Positions 21,951-31,004 of a DNA stretch of 64,000 bases are shown here, piece by piece. Under the pieces are notes generated by a model. The model was not told the DNA's origin and searched no databases. It saw only the letters and a list, made by a program, of their open reading frames with translations. This stretch comes from Streptococcus sp. LPB0220 (GTDB lineage: Bacteria; Bacillota; Bacilli; Lactobacillales; Streptococcaceae), in assembly GCF_008727815.1 (NCBI RefSeq), contig NZ_CP044230.1, positions 790,001 through 854,000 of the forward strand, given 5' to 3'. Position 1 is the stretch's first letter. The number at the start of each line of letters is the position of its first letter. The translations under genes were made by a program, and so were the position numbers.

Positions 21951-21988
21951 AGAAGTCGTGACTTTAAGAAATTGGAGAACAATCCCGT

Positions 21989-23272
21989 ATGGAAAAAATA
22001 ATCGTTAATGGTGGAAATAATCGACTAGTTGGAACTGTCAAAATCGAAGGAGCAAAAAACGCGGTCCTTCCGCTTCTTGCTGCAACAGTCCTTGCAAGTG
22101 AGGGCGTGACAACCTTAAAAAATGTCCCTGTTTTATCAGATGTCTTCACAATGAACAATGTCGTTCGTGGCTTGAATGCACAAGTGACCTTCAATGAAGA
22201 AGAAAATACGGTTGTCGTAGATGCGCAAGAAAAATTATCAGAGGAAGCACCTTATAAGTATGTGAGCAAGATGCGGGCCTCTATCGTTGTCTTGGGTCCT
22301 GTCTTGGCACGCAATGGCCATGCTAAAGTCTCCATGCCTGGAGGCTGTACGATCGGTAGTCGTCCGATAGACCTCCATCTCAAAGGTCTGGAAGCCATGG
22401 GGGCTGAAATTACACAAACGGCCGGTTATATCGAAGCGAAAGCAGACCGACTTCATGGAGCGCATATCTATATGGATTTCCCTTCTGTAGGTGCGACACA
22501 AAATATTATGATGGCCGCAACCTTGGCAGATGGAGTCACTGTAATTGAAAATGCAGCTCGAGAACCTGAAATTGTTGATCTAGCACTCTTACTTAATAAA
22601 ATGGGTGCTAATGTCAAGGGGGCAGGAACAGAGACCTTAACCATCGTCGGAGTGGAGAGTTTGCATGGGGCGGACCACAATGTTGTGCAAGACCGTATCG
22701 AAGCTGGAACCTTTATGGTTGGGGCAGCCATGACTGGTGGAGATGTCTTGATCGAAGATGCTATTTGGGAACACAATCGTCCGCTGCTGTCTAAGATGCA
22801 GGAGATGGGCGTGACGGTCACCGAAGAAGAAAATGGGATTCGGATTCAATCCGATATCAGTAAACTTCGTCCAGTGACCGTTAAAACTCTTCCCTACCCA
22901 GGATTCCCAACTGATATGCAGGCTCAATTCACAGCCTTGATGGCCATGGCTAAGGGTGAGTCCACCATGATTGAAACGGTCTTTGAGAATCGCTTCCAGC
23001 ATTTGGAAGAAATGCGTCGAATGGGCGTTCACTCAGATATTATGCGGGATACAGCTCGCATTGTAGGAGGCGAAAGCTTCCAGGGTGCAGAGGTCATGTC
23101 GACCGATTTACGTGCGAGTGCAACGCTTGTTTTGATGGGCTTAGTGGCAGAAGGAGAAACAAAGGTCAGCAAATTAAGTCACTTAGACCGTGGTTATTAT
23201 CAATTCCATGAGAAATTGGTGGCACTAGGTGCAGACGTGAAACGTGTAGAGGAAGAAGACGATGAAAACTAA
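21989..23272 (+). CDS. murA: UDP-N-acetylglucosamine 1-carboxyvinyltransferase
   Basis: MurA (427 aa) transfers enolpyruvate from PEP to UDP-GlcNAc, the first committed step of peptidoglycan synthesis. The catalytic cysteine that fosfomycin alkylates is present (Cys120 in [15 protein letters not shown]), as is the N-terminal EGAKNA motif. Streptococci usually carry two MurA paralogues; this is the one linked to epuA-endA. It overlaps epuA by 11 bases. Confidence 0.96.
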   Translation: MEKIIVNGGNNRLVGTVKIEGAKNAVLPLLAATVLASEGVTTLKNVPVLSDVFTMNNVVRGLNAQVTFNEEENTVVVDAQEKLSEEAPYKYVSKMRASIVVLGPVLARNGHAKVSMPGGCTIGSRPIDLHLKGLEAMGAEITQTAGYIEAKADRLHGAHIYMDFPSVGATQNIMMAATLADGVTVIENAAREPEIVDLALLLNKMGANVKGAGTETLTIVGVESLHGADHNVVQDRIEAGTFMVGAAMTGGDVLIEDAIWEHNRPLLSKMQEMGVTVTEEENGIRIQSDISKLRPVTVKTLPYPGFPTDMQAQFTALMAMAKGESTMIETVFENRFQHLEEMRRMGVHSDIMRDTARIVGGESFQGAEVMSTDLRASATLVLMGLVAEGETKVSKLSHLDRGYYQFHEKLVALGADVKRVEEEDDEN

Positions 23273-23450
23273 TCTTCGCTATGTTGGAAAACAGCTAGGA
23301 ATTGTCCTTCTGTTGGCTGTGATTGGCATTATCATTTTTGCAATTGGTTTGGTCATTGGCTATGGAGTGATTGGCGATGGAAAAAATCCATGGTCCATTC
23401 TCTCTCCGGATACCTGGTCAGAAATCATTGGGAAGCTAACAGGCAAATAA
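23262..23450 (+). CDS. epuA: EpuA family small membrane protein
   Basis: A 62-residue protein with one strong transmembrane segment (about 12-36) and a conserved C-terminal [19 protein letters not shown]. It matches the EpuA family (often annotated as an RNA polymerase beta-like subunit) found between murA and endA in streptococci. It overlaps the murA end by 11 bases. The molecular role is not established. Confidence 0.88.
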   Translation: MKTNLRYVGKQLGIVLLLAVIGIIIFAIGLVIGYGVIGDGKNPWSILSPDTWSEIIGKLTGK

Positions 23451-23476
23451 GATTTAAATAACATTGAGTAAAAAGG

Positions 23477-23522
23477 AGAGCAGCGAATCGAGTCAGTGAC
23501 CCATCTAGCGCTGCTCTTTTTT
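23477..23522 (+). terminator. Terminator between epuA and endA
   Basis: A 9-bp stem (23477-23485 with 23509-23517) and a large loop are followed by T6 ending at 23522. The endA Shine-Dalgarno sequence begins two bases later, so endA either relies on read-through or this hairpin acts as an attenuator. Confidence 0.75.
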
Positions 23523-23532
23523 GGAGAGAGGC

Positions 23533-24372
23533 ATGACAAAACAAACAGTAACCAAACGAACCAAACAAACACTAGCTGGGTTTGTGGTGGCAACAGCCCT
23601 AGCAATCGGTGGTTATTATTTTAACCAACCGACGGTAAAAGAAGCGACAGATCAGGTTGTTTCCGTAGTGACCAGTAGCCAAAATGAAACACCGAGTAAG
23701 GAATTAGCCAGCTCGGTGCTAACGAAATCTGCCCGTTCGCAATTGGGAAATGAGTTGGAATGGAATGGTGCTGGTGCCTTTGTCGTTAAGGGGAATCGAA
23801 CAGATCTGGATGCCAGTGTTGCTAGTCAACCTTATGCGGATAACAAGACTAAAGAAGTGAATGGAAAGACCCTACCGACAGTTGCCAATGCCCTCATGAG
23901 TAAGGCGACGCGGCAGTATAGAGATCGCGATGCAACAGGAAGTGGACTAACCGATTGGAAACCAGCAGGCTGGCATCAGGTCCACAATCTGTCTGGCGAG
24001 TATGACCATGCGGTAGATCGGGGCCACCTATTGGGCTATGCCTTGATCGGTAATCTCAAAGGGTTTGATGCTTCGACTAGTAATCCCAAAAATATCGCTG
24101 TACAAACGGCCTGGTCCAATCAAGCTAATGATCCTCATTCTACTGGTCAAAACTACTATGAGACCCTAGTCCGAAAGGCACTGGATAAGAACAAGCGGAT
24201 CCGCTATCGGGTCACCTTGATCTACAATCAGCCGGAAGATCTGATTCCTTTAGGATCACAGATCGAAGCCAAATCGAGTGATGGAACCCTTGAGTTTAAT
24301 GTTTTTGTTCCTAATGTTCAAAGTGGGATTAGCCTGGATTACCAGACAGGAAAAGTAACCGTTCATCAATAA
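23533..24372 (+). CDS. endA: Membrane-anchored DNA-entry nuclease EndA
   Basis: A 279-residue non-specific DNase of the beta-beta-alpha-metal family. A hydrophobic N-terminal anchor ([17 protein letters not shown]) is followed by the catalytic DRGH motif with His165 and the downstream [17 protein letters not shown] segment that holds the metal-binding Asn. In pneumococcus EndA degrades one strand during DNA uptake and cleaves neutrophil traps. The ATG at 23533 after GGAGAGAGG is preferred to the in-frame TTG at 23521, which lies in the terminator T tract. Confidence 0.95.
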   Translation: MTKQTVTKRTKQTLAGFVVATALAIGGYYFNQPTVKEATDQVVSVVTSSQNETPSKELASSVLTKSARSQLGNELEWNGAGAFVVKGNRTDLDASVASQPYADNKTKEVNGKTLPTVANALMSKATRQYRDRDATGSGLTDWKPAGWHQVHNLSGEYDHAVDRGHLLGYALIGNLKGFDASTSNPKNIAVQTAWSNQANDPHSTGQNYYETLVRKALDKNKRIRYRVTLIYNQPEDLIPLGSQIEAKSSDGTLEFNVFVPNVQSGISLDYQTGKVTVHQ

Positions 24373-24389
24373 GCTGGAAAGTGGATTTG

Positions 24390-24422
24390 CTTAAGCTTTT
24401 TTTAAGCATGAGGTGTTACAAT
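24390..24422 (+). promoter_or_regulatory. CiaR-like direct repeat with extended -10
   Basis: CTTAAG (24390-24395), five bases, and TTTAAG (24401-24406) match the NTTAAG-N5-WTTAAG direct repeat bound by CiaR in streptococci. Ten bases further is TGTTACAAT (-10 TACAAT at 24417-24422), the arrangement seen at CiaR-activated promoters. The repeat overlaps a small hairpin just after endA. Confidence 0.5.
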
Positions 24423-24453
24423 TGCATACCTTCTTTAAGAGAAAGGAGAATGT

Positions 24454-25176
24454 ATGAGAACCATTTTTCGATTTGTCAGAGGAATTCTTCGCATGGCTTG
24501 GAGCCTCTTTTGGGGATTTTTCTGGACAATTGCGATCAGCTTTCTAATCTTAGTGGGGATTATCTATTTCACAGATTCTCCTAGTTCTGGTATGGATGGG
24601 GTTGGACGAGCCGCTCAAAAAGTAGTCTATCAGGTTGGAAATTTATTTGGCGATCAGGGCTTTGCATCGCGCTTCGGAATGGCGCCCAGTTCACAAACAA
24701 CCCAGACGGACAATCATGAGCATAGCGGTGCTCGCTGGGAAAAGGCCGAGGCTACAGTTTATCTAGATCCCAATATCAGTCAAACCTTTATAAAGGCTTA
24801 TCGGGATGCTATTGAGGCTTGGAATCAAACTGGAGCCTTTACCTTTAAATTGGTCACAAATGAAAAAGAGGCCAATGTCGTCTTGACGGAGATGGATAAT
24901 GCTTCGGTTTCTGCTGCAGGAGAGTCTGCCTCACAGACCAACCTCTTAACCAACCGATTCACCCATATCACGATTCGTCTCAATCGCCATTATCTTTTAA
25001 ATTATATCTATAACTACAGTTATGAACGAATTGTGAATACAGCTGAGCATGAGCTAGGGCATGCCATTGGCTTGGACCACAATGATGGAGAATCCGTCAT
25101 GCAACCGGCTGGCTCTTTCTATAGTATTCAAGATTCCGATGTGGAAGCAGTCCGACAATTATACAAGGAAGATTGA
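24454..25176 (+). CDS. Membrane-anchored metzincin-type zinc metalloprotease
   Basis: A 240-residue protein with an N-terminal transmembrane segment (~17-42) and an extracellular catalytic domain. The zinc site HELGHAIGLDH (His199, Glu200, His203, His209) is the HExxHxxGxxH metzincin motif. SVMQP with Met216 is the Met-turn. The domain resembles matrixin-like (M10/M57) peptidases. The substrate is unknown. AGAAAGGAG precedes the ATG, and a CiaR-like site lies upstream, which would tie it to envelope stress. Confidence 0.88.
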   Translation: MRTIFRFVRGILRMAWSLFWGFFWTIAISFLILVGIIYFTDSPSSGMDGVGRAAQKVVYQVGNLFGDQGFASRFGMAPSSQTTQTDNHEHSGARWEKAEATVYLDPNISQTFIKAYRDAIEAWNQTGAFTFKLVTNEKEANVVLTEMDNASVSAAGESASQTNLLTNRFTHITIRLNRHYLLNYIYNYSYERIVNTAEHELGHAIGLDHNDGESVMQPAGSFYSIQDSDVEAVRQLYKED

Positions 25177-25200
25177 GATACAATTGATCATTGAAAAGTT

Positions 25201-25229
25201 CTGGGCCCCAAGGGGCTCGGGATTTTTTT
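25201..25229 (+). terminator. Terminator after the metzincin gene
   Basis: A GC-rich hairpin built on GGGCCCC and GGGGCTC with wobble pairs is followed by T7. Confidence 0.8.
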
Positions 25230-25280
25230 GATGCTTCGTCTTCCCTTGTTTAATCCGTAAAAAGATAGTAAAATAGGGAC

Positions 25281-27188
25281 ATGATTATTTTACAAGCCAA
25301 CAAAATTGAACGCTCTTTTGCAGGGGAGATTCTTTTTGATAACATCAGCCTGCAAGTGGATGAACGGGACCGGATTGCTCTGGTCGGAAAGAACGGAGCC
25401 GGTAAGTCGACGCTCTTAAAAATCTTGGTGGGAGAAGAAGAGCCGACTTCTGGGGAAATCAATAAAAAGCGCGACCTTTCTCTCTCTTATCTAGCCCAGG
25501 ATAGCCGATTTGAGTCGTCCAATACCATCTACGATGAAATGCTCCATGTCTTTGACGATCTTCGTAAGACGGAGATAAGTTTGCGGCAGATGGAGCTTGA
25601 GATGGGGGAAAAAACTGGGGCTGATTTGGAGAAACTCATGCAGGATTATGACCGGCTATCGGAAGAATTCCGTCAAGCTGGTGGCTTCACCTATGAGGCA
25701 GATATCCGAGCTATTCTAAACGGCTTCAAGTTTGATGAGTCCATGTGGCAGATGAAGATTGAAGAGTTATCTGGTGGTCAAAATACCCGTCTGGCTCTGG
25801 CCAAGATGCTCTTGGAAAAGCCAAATCTCTTGGTACTGGATGAGCCGACCAACCACTTGGATATTGAGACCATTTCCTGGTTGGAAAATTACTTGGTCAA
25901 TTATAGTGGGGCCCTCCTCATTGTCAGCCACGACCGGTATTTCTTAGACAAGGTCGCAACCATTACACTGGATTTGACCAAGCATTCCTTGGACCGCTAT
26001 GTCGGCAATTACTCCAGCTTTGTCGAGCAAAAAGAACAAAAATTGCTGACCGAAGCCAAGAACTACGAGAAGCAACAAAAAGAGATTGCCGCTCTTGAAG
26101 ACTTTGTCAATCGTAATTTAGTGCGGGCTTCGACCACCAAGCGGGCCCAGTCTCGGCGTAAGCAGTTGGAAAAAATGGAGCGCCTAGACAAGCCCGAAGC
26201 TGGCACCAAGTCTGCCCATATGACCTTCCATTCTGATAAGGCTTCTGGCAATATCGTCTTGACAGTAGAAGAGGCAGCTGTCGGCTATGACGATCAAGTC
26301 CTATCGGAGCCCATCAATCTGGATATCCGCAAGATGAATGCGGTCGCTATTGTAGGACCAAATGGGATCGGGAAGTCTACTCTGATCAAGTCCATCGTTG
26401 GACAGATTCCTTTTATCAAAGGGGAAGCCCGTTTTGGGGCCAATGTCGAGGTGGGTTACTATGATCAGACCCAAAGTAAGCTAACCCCTCACAATAGTGT
26501 CTTGGATGAACTATGGAACGACTTCAAGCTAACACCAGAAGTGGAAATTCGCAATCGCTTGGGAGCCTTCCTTTTCTCAGGGGATGATGTCAAGAAAACC
26601 GTCGGTATGCTGTCAGGTGGAGAGCGGGCGCGCCTGCTCTTGGCTAAGCTTTCTATGGAGAATAACAATTTCTTGATTCTCGACGAGCCGACCAACCACT
26701 TGGACATCGATAGCAAGGAAGTACTGGAAAATGCCTTGATTGATTTTGACGGAACCCTACTCTTTGTCAGCCACGACCGCTACTTTATCAATAGGGTAGC
26801 CACCCAAGTCTTAGAACTCTCAGTAGAGGGCTCAACTCTTTACCTAGGAGACTATGATTATTATCTGGAGAAAAAAGCAGAGTTAGAGGCACTTGCTGCA
26901 GCGCAAGCAGAAGCTGAGCCCGCTTCTTCAACGGAAGAAGTTACCAGCAATGATTATCACTTACAAAAGCAAAACCAAAAGGAACTCCGTAAAATCACTC
27001 GTCGCATTGAGCAATTGGAAGCAGAGATGGAAGAGCTGGATCAAAAGATCCAAGATATCACCGAAACCATGCATAGCACCAACGATGCAGCCGACTTGGT
27101 CCAACTGCAAAGCGAGCTGGACCAACTGACTGTTCAGCAGGAAGCGGTCATGGAAGAGTGGGCAGAACTGTCAGAGCAGGTGGAATAG
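25281..27188 (+). CDS. ABC-F family ribosome-associated ATPase (YdiF-like)
   Basis: A 635-residue protein with two ABC ATPase domains and no membrane segments. The first Walker A is GKNGAGKST (36-44), the second GPNGIGKST. Both signatures are present (LSGGQ and LSGGE), each followed by LDEPTNHLDI. A charged interdomain linker (~238-322) is the P-site tRNA interaction motif of ABC-F proteins. A C-terminal coiled coil (~545-630) follows, as in B. subtilis YdiF. Housekeeping ABC-F members help stalled ribosomes; some confer antibiotic resistance. This looks like the housekeeping type. Confidence 0.92.
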   Translation: MIILQANKIERSFAGEILFDNISLQVDERDRIALVGKNGAGKSTLLKILVGEEEPTSGEINKKRDLSLSYLAQDSRFESSNTIYDEMLHVFDDLRKTEISLRQMELEMGEKTGADLEKLMQDYDRLSEEFRQAGGFTYEADIRAILNGFKFDESMWQMKIEELSGGQNTRLALAKMLLEKPNLLVLDEPTNHLDIETISWLENYLVNYSGALLIVSHDRYFLDKVATITLDLTKHSLDRYVGNYSSFVEQKEQKLLTEAKNYEKQQKEIAALEDFVNRNLVRASTTKRAQSRRKQLEKMERLDKPEAGTKSAHMTFHSDKASGNIVLTVEEAAVGYDDQVLSEPINLDIRKMNAVAIVGPNGIGKSTLIKSIVGQIPFIKGEARFGANVEVGYYDQTQSKLTPHNSVLDELWNDFKLTPEVEIRNRLGAFLFSGDDVKKTVGMLSGGERARLLLAKLSMENNNFLILDEPTNHLDIDSKEVLENALIDFDGTLLFVSHDRYFINRVATQVLELSVEGSTLYLGDYDYYLEKKAELEALAAAQAEAEPASSTEEVTSNDYHLQKQNQKELRKITRRIEQLEAEMEELDQKIQDITETMHSTNDAADLVQLQSELDQLTVQQEAVMEEWAELSEQVE

Positions 27189-27245
27189 ATGGAAGATCTA
27201 GCGGAGAGAGTGTAGTTTTCTAATTTGCCTAAGGAGAACATTGTG

Positions 27246-27599
27246 ATGACTGAAAATGATTGGTTTATGAAGCAGGTTAAAGGTGTGGCCGATATAATTG
27301 GTACAACTTTGCGCCTACAGATTCAGAATTTAGATTTGGGGCAGTATGAGGATGAGGAAGGAAGACTCATCAACGGGAATCACTATCTTCAGCAAGTTTT
27401 AGAAGAGCAGCGCTTTGCAGAGGCCATTTCTTTTGTTGAAGAACAGATGAAACGCCTACCTCTTCATCAGTATGATCTATTGGTTGATTGGCTGATTTCT
27501 TACTTAAGACAATTAGATTTTTCCGTTAAAGAAGAGCATGGATTCTACGAAGGATACTTGCAAGAGTTAGAAAGGTCCTTAAAGGAATTTAGGTGGTAA
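27246..27599 (+). CDS. Small conserved protein, DUF6483-like
   Basis: A 117-residue soluble acidic protein (MTENDWFMKQVKGVADIIG at the start), predicted mostly helical. I associate the pattern tentatively with DUF6483, a family of unknown function. AAGGAG at 27231-27236 places the start at ATG 27246, or possibly GTG 27243. It precedes the Rgg gene with a four-base gap and is likely cotranscribed with it. Confidence 0.7.
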   Translation: MTENDWFMKQVKGVADIIGTTLRLQIQNLDLGQYEDEEGRLINGNHYLQQVLEEQRFAEAISFVEEQMKRLPLHQYDLLVDWLISYLRQLDFSVKEEHGFYEGYLQELERSLKEFRW

Positions 27600-27603
27600 T
27601 CAA

Positions 27604-28476
27604 ATGGAAGATCTAGGAAAAATTTATCGTGAATTTCGAATGAGTAAAAATTATTCATTGAAAGAAGCTGCAGGAGAAGCCTGCTCAACCTCTCAGTTAT
27701 CCCGCTTTGAATTGGGCGAGTCGGATCTAGCTGCGTCGCGTTTCTTTGAAATTTTGGACAATATCCATGTGACGATTGAGAATTTTATGGATAAGGCCAG
27801 AAATTTTCAACACCATGAGCATGTCGCTTTGATGGCTCAAATTATTCCGCTTTACTACGCAAATGATATTGCAGGTTTTCAAAAACTTCAAAGAGAACAA
27901 CTTGAAAAGGCCAAACATTCCACCAATCCCCTTTATTTTGAATTGAACTGGATCCTGCTACAAGGCTTGATTTGCCAGAGAGATGACAGCTACACGATGA
28001 AGCAGAGTGATCTGGACAAGGTGGCGGACTATCTCTTTCAGACAGAAGAATGGACCATGTATGAGTTGATCCTCTTTGGCAATCTCTATAGCTTTTATGA
28101 TGTGGATTATGTCACTCGGCTTGGTAGAGAAGTGATGGAGCGGGAAGATTTCTACAAGGAAATTGGTCGCCATCGAAAACTAGTCTTGATTCTAGCTCTG
28201 AATTGTTACCAGCATTGTCTAGAACACCGTTCTTTTGAAAGTGCTAGTTATTTTGAAGCCTATGTGGAAAAGATTATCGGCAAGAGCATCAAACTCTACG
28301 AACGCAATGTCTTTCATTATCTCAAGGGATTTGCCCTCTATCAGAAGGGGCAAAAGAAAGAAGGCTGTCAGCAAATGCAAGAGGCTATGCATATTTTTGA
28401 TGTGCTAGGTCTTCCAGAGCAGGTAGATTACTATCAAGAACACTTTGATAAATTTGTAATAGATGAATGTTCCTAA
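27604..28476 (+). CDS. Rgg/GadR/MutR family transcriptional regulator
   Basis: A 290-residue regulator. The N-terminal helix-turn-helix (LGKIYREFRMSKNYSLKEAAGEACSTSQLSRFELGESD, residues ~4-41) is followed by a long helical repeat domain that in Rgg proteins binds peptides. Rgg proteins often pair with a nearby short hydrophobic peptide gene, but none is evident within the flanking gaps. Two MFS transporter genes follow 25 bases downstream, so they are the most likely targets, by inference. Confidence 0.9.
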   Translation: MEDLGKIYREFRMSKNYSLKEAAGEACSTSQLSRFELGESDLAASRFFEILDNIHVTIENFMDKARNFQHHEHVALMAQIIPLYYANDIAGFQKLQREQLEKAKHSTNPLYFELNWILLQGLICQRDDSYTMKQSDLDKVADYLFQTEEWTMYELILFGNLYSFYDVDYVTRLGREVMEREDFYKEIGRHRKLVLILALNCYQHCLEHRSFESASYFEAYVEKIIGKSIKLYERNVFHYLKGFALYQKGQKKEGCQQMQEAMHIFDVLGLPEQVDYYQEHFDKFVIDECS

Positions 28477-28501
28477 ATAGGACAGAGATAAAGGAGATTT
28501 T

Positions 28502-29680
28502 ATGAACCGACATGCGGTCCAATTAATTAGTCGTGGAGCGATTACCAAAATCGGAAATATGCTCTATGATTATGGGAATAGTGTCTGGTTGGCCTCAATG
28601 GGGACTATAGGAAAGACGGTATTAGGAATCTATCAGATTTCTGAGTTAGTGACAGGGATTCTCGTGAATCCTTTTGGAGGAGTGATTTCAGACCGTTTTT
28701 CTCGTCGCAAGATTTTGATGACGACCGACTTGGTGTGTGGACTCCTTTGTTTGGCGATTTCTTTTATCAGAAATGATCGTTGGATGATTGCGGCACTGAT
28801 TGTTGCCAATATTGTTCAGGCCATTGCCTTTGGTTTTTCTCGACCTGCCAATAAAGCCATTATCACAGAGGTGGTAGAGAAAGAAGAGATTGTAACCTAT
28901 AATGCGCACTTGGAGTTGGTCTTACAGGTTGTTAGTGTCAGTTCACCCGTGTTTTCTTTCCTAGTTCTACAATTTACCAGTCTCCATGCGACCCTCTTAC
29001 TAGATGCGCTAACCTTTTTCATTGCCTTTGTCCTAGTGGCATTCCTTCCGAAAGAAGAAGCCAAGGTTCAAGAAAAGAAACAGTTTACGGGGAAAGATAT
29101 TTTTTCTGATATCAAGGAGGGGTTAAACTATATCTGGCATCAGAAAGAAATTTTCTTTCTCCTCTTGGTAGCTTCCGGCGTTAATTTCTTTTTTGCGGCT
29201 TTTGAGTTTTTACTTCCCTTTTCCAATCGACTCTACGGGGTCAAGGGGGCTTATGCGACTATTTTAACACTGGGTGCAATTGGATCTATTCTAGGAGCAC
29301 TTGTTGCCAATAAAATTGCATCAAGTATGAAAATTCTCCTGTTTTTACTGATTATGGCGGGGGTCGGAGTGTTCATGATGGGCTTGCCTCTTCCGCCTTA
29401 TCTTTCCTTTTCGGGAAATCTGGTCTGTGAATTTTTTGTGACCATTTTCGACATCCACGTTTTTACTCAAGTGCAAACCAAGGTGGAAGATGATTATCTG
29501 GGGAGAGTCTTGAGCACGATTTATACTTTGGCTGTTCTCTTTATGCCCATCGCCAAAGGGTTGATGACTTGGTTACCAAGTGTCCGAGTAGAATCCTTTC
29601 TCCTGATTGGAGCTGGAGTTATTCTCTTTTCACTCTTGGCTCAGCTAGTAGCTAAGCAGCTTCAATCAAAAGAACAGTAG
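28502..29680 (+). CDS. MFS drug-efflux-type transporter, first tandem copy
   Basis: A 392-residue major facilitator superfamily protein with about twelve hydrophobic segments and the loop 2-3 motif GGVISDRFSRRK. The fold resembles macrolide-efflux (Mef-type) and related DHA3 transporters. The substrate is unknown. It lies 25 bases after the rgg gene, with AAGGAG before the ATG. The next gene is a near-identical paralogue of the same length, so this is a tandem duplication. Confidence 0.88.
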   Translation: MNRHAVQLISRGAITKIGNMLYDYGNSVWLASMGTIGKTVLGIYQISELVTGILVNPFGGVISDRFSRRKILMTTDLVCGLLCLAISFIRNDRWMIAALIVANIVQAIAFGFSRPANKAIITEVVEKEEIVTYNAHLELVLQVVSVSSPVFSFLVLQFTSLHATLLLDALTFFIAFVLVAFLPKEEAKVQEKKQFTGKDIFSDIKEGLNYIWHQKEIFFLLLVASGVNFFFAAFEFLLPFSNRLYGVKGAYATILTLGAIGSILGALVANKIASSMKILLFLLIMAGVGVFMMGLPLPPYLSFSGNLVCEFFVTIFDIHVFTQVQTKVEDDYLGRVLSTIYTLAVLFMPIAKGLMTWLPSVRVESFLLIGAGVILFSLLAQLVAKQLQSKEQ

Positions 29681-29734
29681 GTATCCTTTTATAAAATTGT
29701 GATTTGTTAATTTTCCCAAATAAGGGACAAAATG

Positions 29735-29789
29735 AAAACCTCTTTCATGAACTGATACAATAGTTTCAGAAAATGAAGGAGGTTTTTTT
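29735..29789 (+). promoter_or_regulatory. Terminator-like hairpin containing the Shine-Dalgarno of the second MFS gene
   Basis: 29735-29748 pairs with 29773-29786 over 14 bp with one wobble pair, followed by T residues to 29789. The 3' arm contains AAGGAGG (29776-29782), the ribosome site of the ATG at 29791. TGATACAAT in the loop (29753-29761) is a possible extended -10. Transcripts reading through from upstream could fold it; transcripts starting in the loop could not. Confidence 0.65.
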
Positions 29790-29790
29790 G

Positions 29791-30969
29791 ATGAATCGAC
29801 ATGCAGTCCAATTAATTGCTCGTGGGGCGATCAATAGAATGGGAAATATGCTCTATGATTATGGGAACAGTGTCTGGCTGGCCTCGATGGGGACTATAGG
29901 AAAGACAGTATTGGGGATTTATCAGATTTCTGAACTTGTCACCTCTATTTTAGTCAATCCCTTTGGTGGCGTGATCTCAGACCGTTTTTCCCGTCGCAAG
30001 ATTTTGATGACAACCGACTTGGTTTGTGGTCTCCTTTGTTTAGCGATTTCCTTTATCAGGAACGATCGTTGGATGATTGCAGCCCTGATTTTTGCCAATA
30101 TTGTTCAGGCCATTGCCTTTGCATTTTCTCGTACGGCTAACAAAGCCATTATCACTGAAGTCGTAGAGAAGGACGAGATTGTGACCTATAATGCCCGCTT
30201 GGAGTTGGTCTTACAGGTTGTCGGTGTTAGCTCACCTGTGTTCTCTTTCCTTGTTTTACAATTTGCCAGTCTCCATGTGACCCTCTTACTGGATGCACTG
30301 ACCTTTTTCATCGCCTTTGTCCTAGTGGCATTCCTTCCGAAAAAAGAGGCCAAAGTTCAAGAGAAGAAACGGTTCACTGGGAAAGATATTTTTGCGGACA
30401 TCAAAGATGGCTTGCACTATATCTGGCATCAAAAAGAAATTTTCTTTCTCTTGTTAGTGGCTTCCAGTGTTAATTTCTTTTTTGCAGCTTTTGAGTTTTT
30501 ACTTCCATTTTCCAATCGCCTTTACGGTGTCAAAGGAGCCTATGCGACTATCTTAACCTTGGGCGCTATCGGTTCCATCATCGGAGCCTTGATCGCTAAT
30601 AAATTTAAATCAAGCATGGAGATGCTGCTCTTCTTATTGATTTTAACAGGAGTGGGAGTGTTCATGATGGGCTTGCCCCTTCCGCCTCTTCTTTCCTTTT
30701 CTGGAAATTTAGTCTGTGAACTCTTTATGACGATTTTTAACATCCACTTTTTTACCCAAGTGCAAACCAAGGTGGAAGGAGACTATCTGGGCAGGGTCTT
30801 AAGCACCATTTTTACCCTAGCCATTCTCTTTATGCCCATCGCAAAAGGCTTGATGACCTGGTTACCAAGTGTACGAGTAGAATCCTTTCTCCTGATTGGA
30901 GCTGGAGTTATTCTCTTTTCACTCCTAGCACAAGTAGTCGCAAAAAAATTGCATGCAAAAAGTCATTAG
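29791..30969 (+). CDS. MFS drug-efflux-type transporter, second tandem copy
   Basis: A 392-residue MFS protein, aligned end to end with the preceding gene. By eye well over 85% of residues match. Long stretches of DNA are identical near the 3' end (GTAGAATCCTTTCTCCTGAT and beyond) while the middle shows many silent changes. The start is ATG 29791, because an upstream in-frame ATG at 29773 lies inside the Shine-Dalgarno region. The substrate is unknown. Confidence 0.88.
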   Translation: MNRHAVQLIARGAINRMGNMLYDYGNSVWLASMGTIGKTVLGIYQISELVTSILVNPFGGVISDRFSRRKILMTTDLVCGLLCLAISFIRNDRWMIAALIFANIVQAIAFAFSRTANKAIITEVVEKDEIVTYNARLELVLQVVGVSSPVFSFLVLQFASLHVTLLLDALTFFIAFVLVAFLPKKEAKVQEKKRFTGKDIFADIKDGLHYIWHQKEIFFLLLVASSVNFFFAAFEFLLPFSNRLYGVKGAYATILTLGAIGSIIGALIANKFKSSMEMLLFLLILTGVGVFMMGLPLPPLLSFSGNLVCELFMTIFNIHFFTQVQTKVEGDYLGRVLSTIFTLAILFMPIAKGLMTWLPSVRVESFLLIGAGVILFSLLAQVVAKKLHAKSH

Positions 30970-30978
30970 AAAAGCATG

Positions 30979-31004
30979 AAAAAAGCACCGATCGGTGCTT
31001 TTTT
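30979..31004. terminator. Bidirectional terminator between the MFS and lapA genes
   Basis: A fully palindromic hairpin (GCACCG / CGGTGC) flanked by A6 and T6, placed between convergent genes. Confidence 0.9.

Noticed and set aside
23521..23532. TTG start giving endA four extra residues
   Set aside because: The TTG lies in the terminator T tract and before the Shine-Dalgarno sequence; ATG 23533 is properly spaced.
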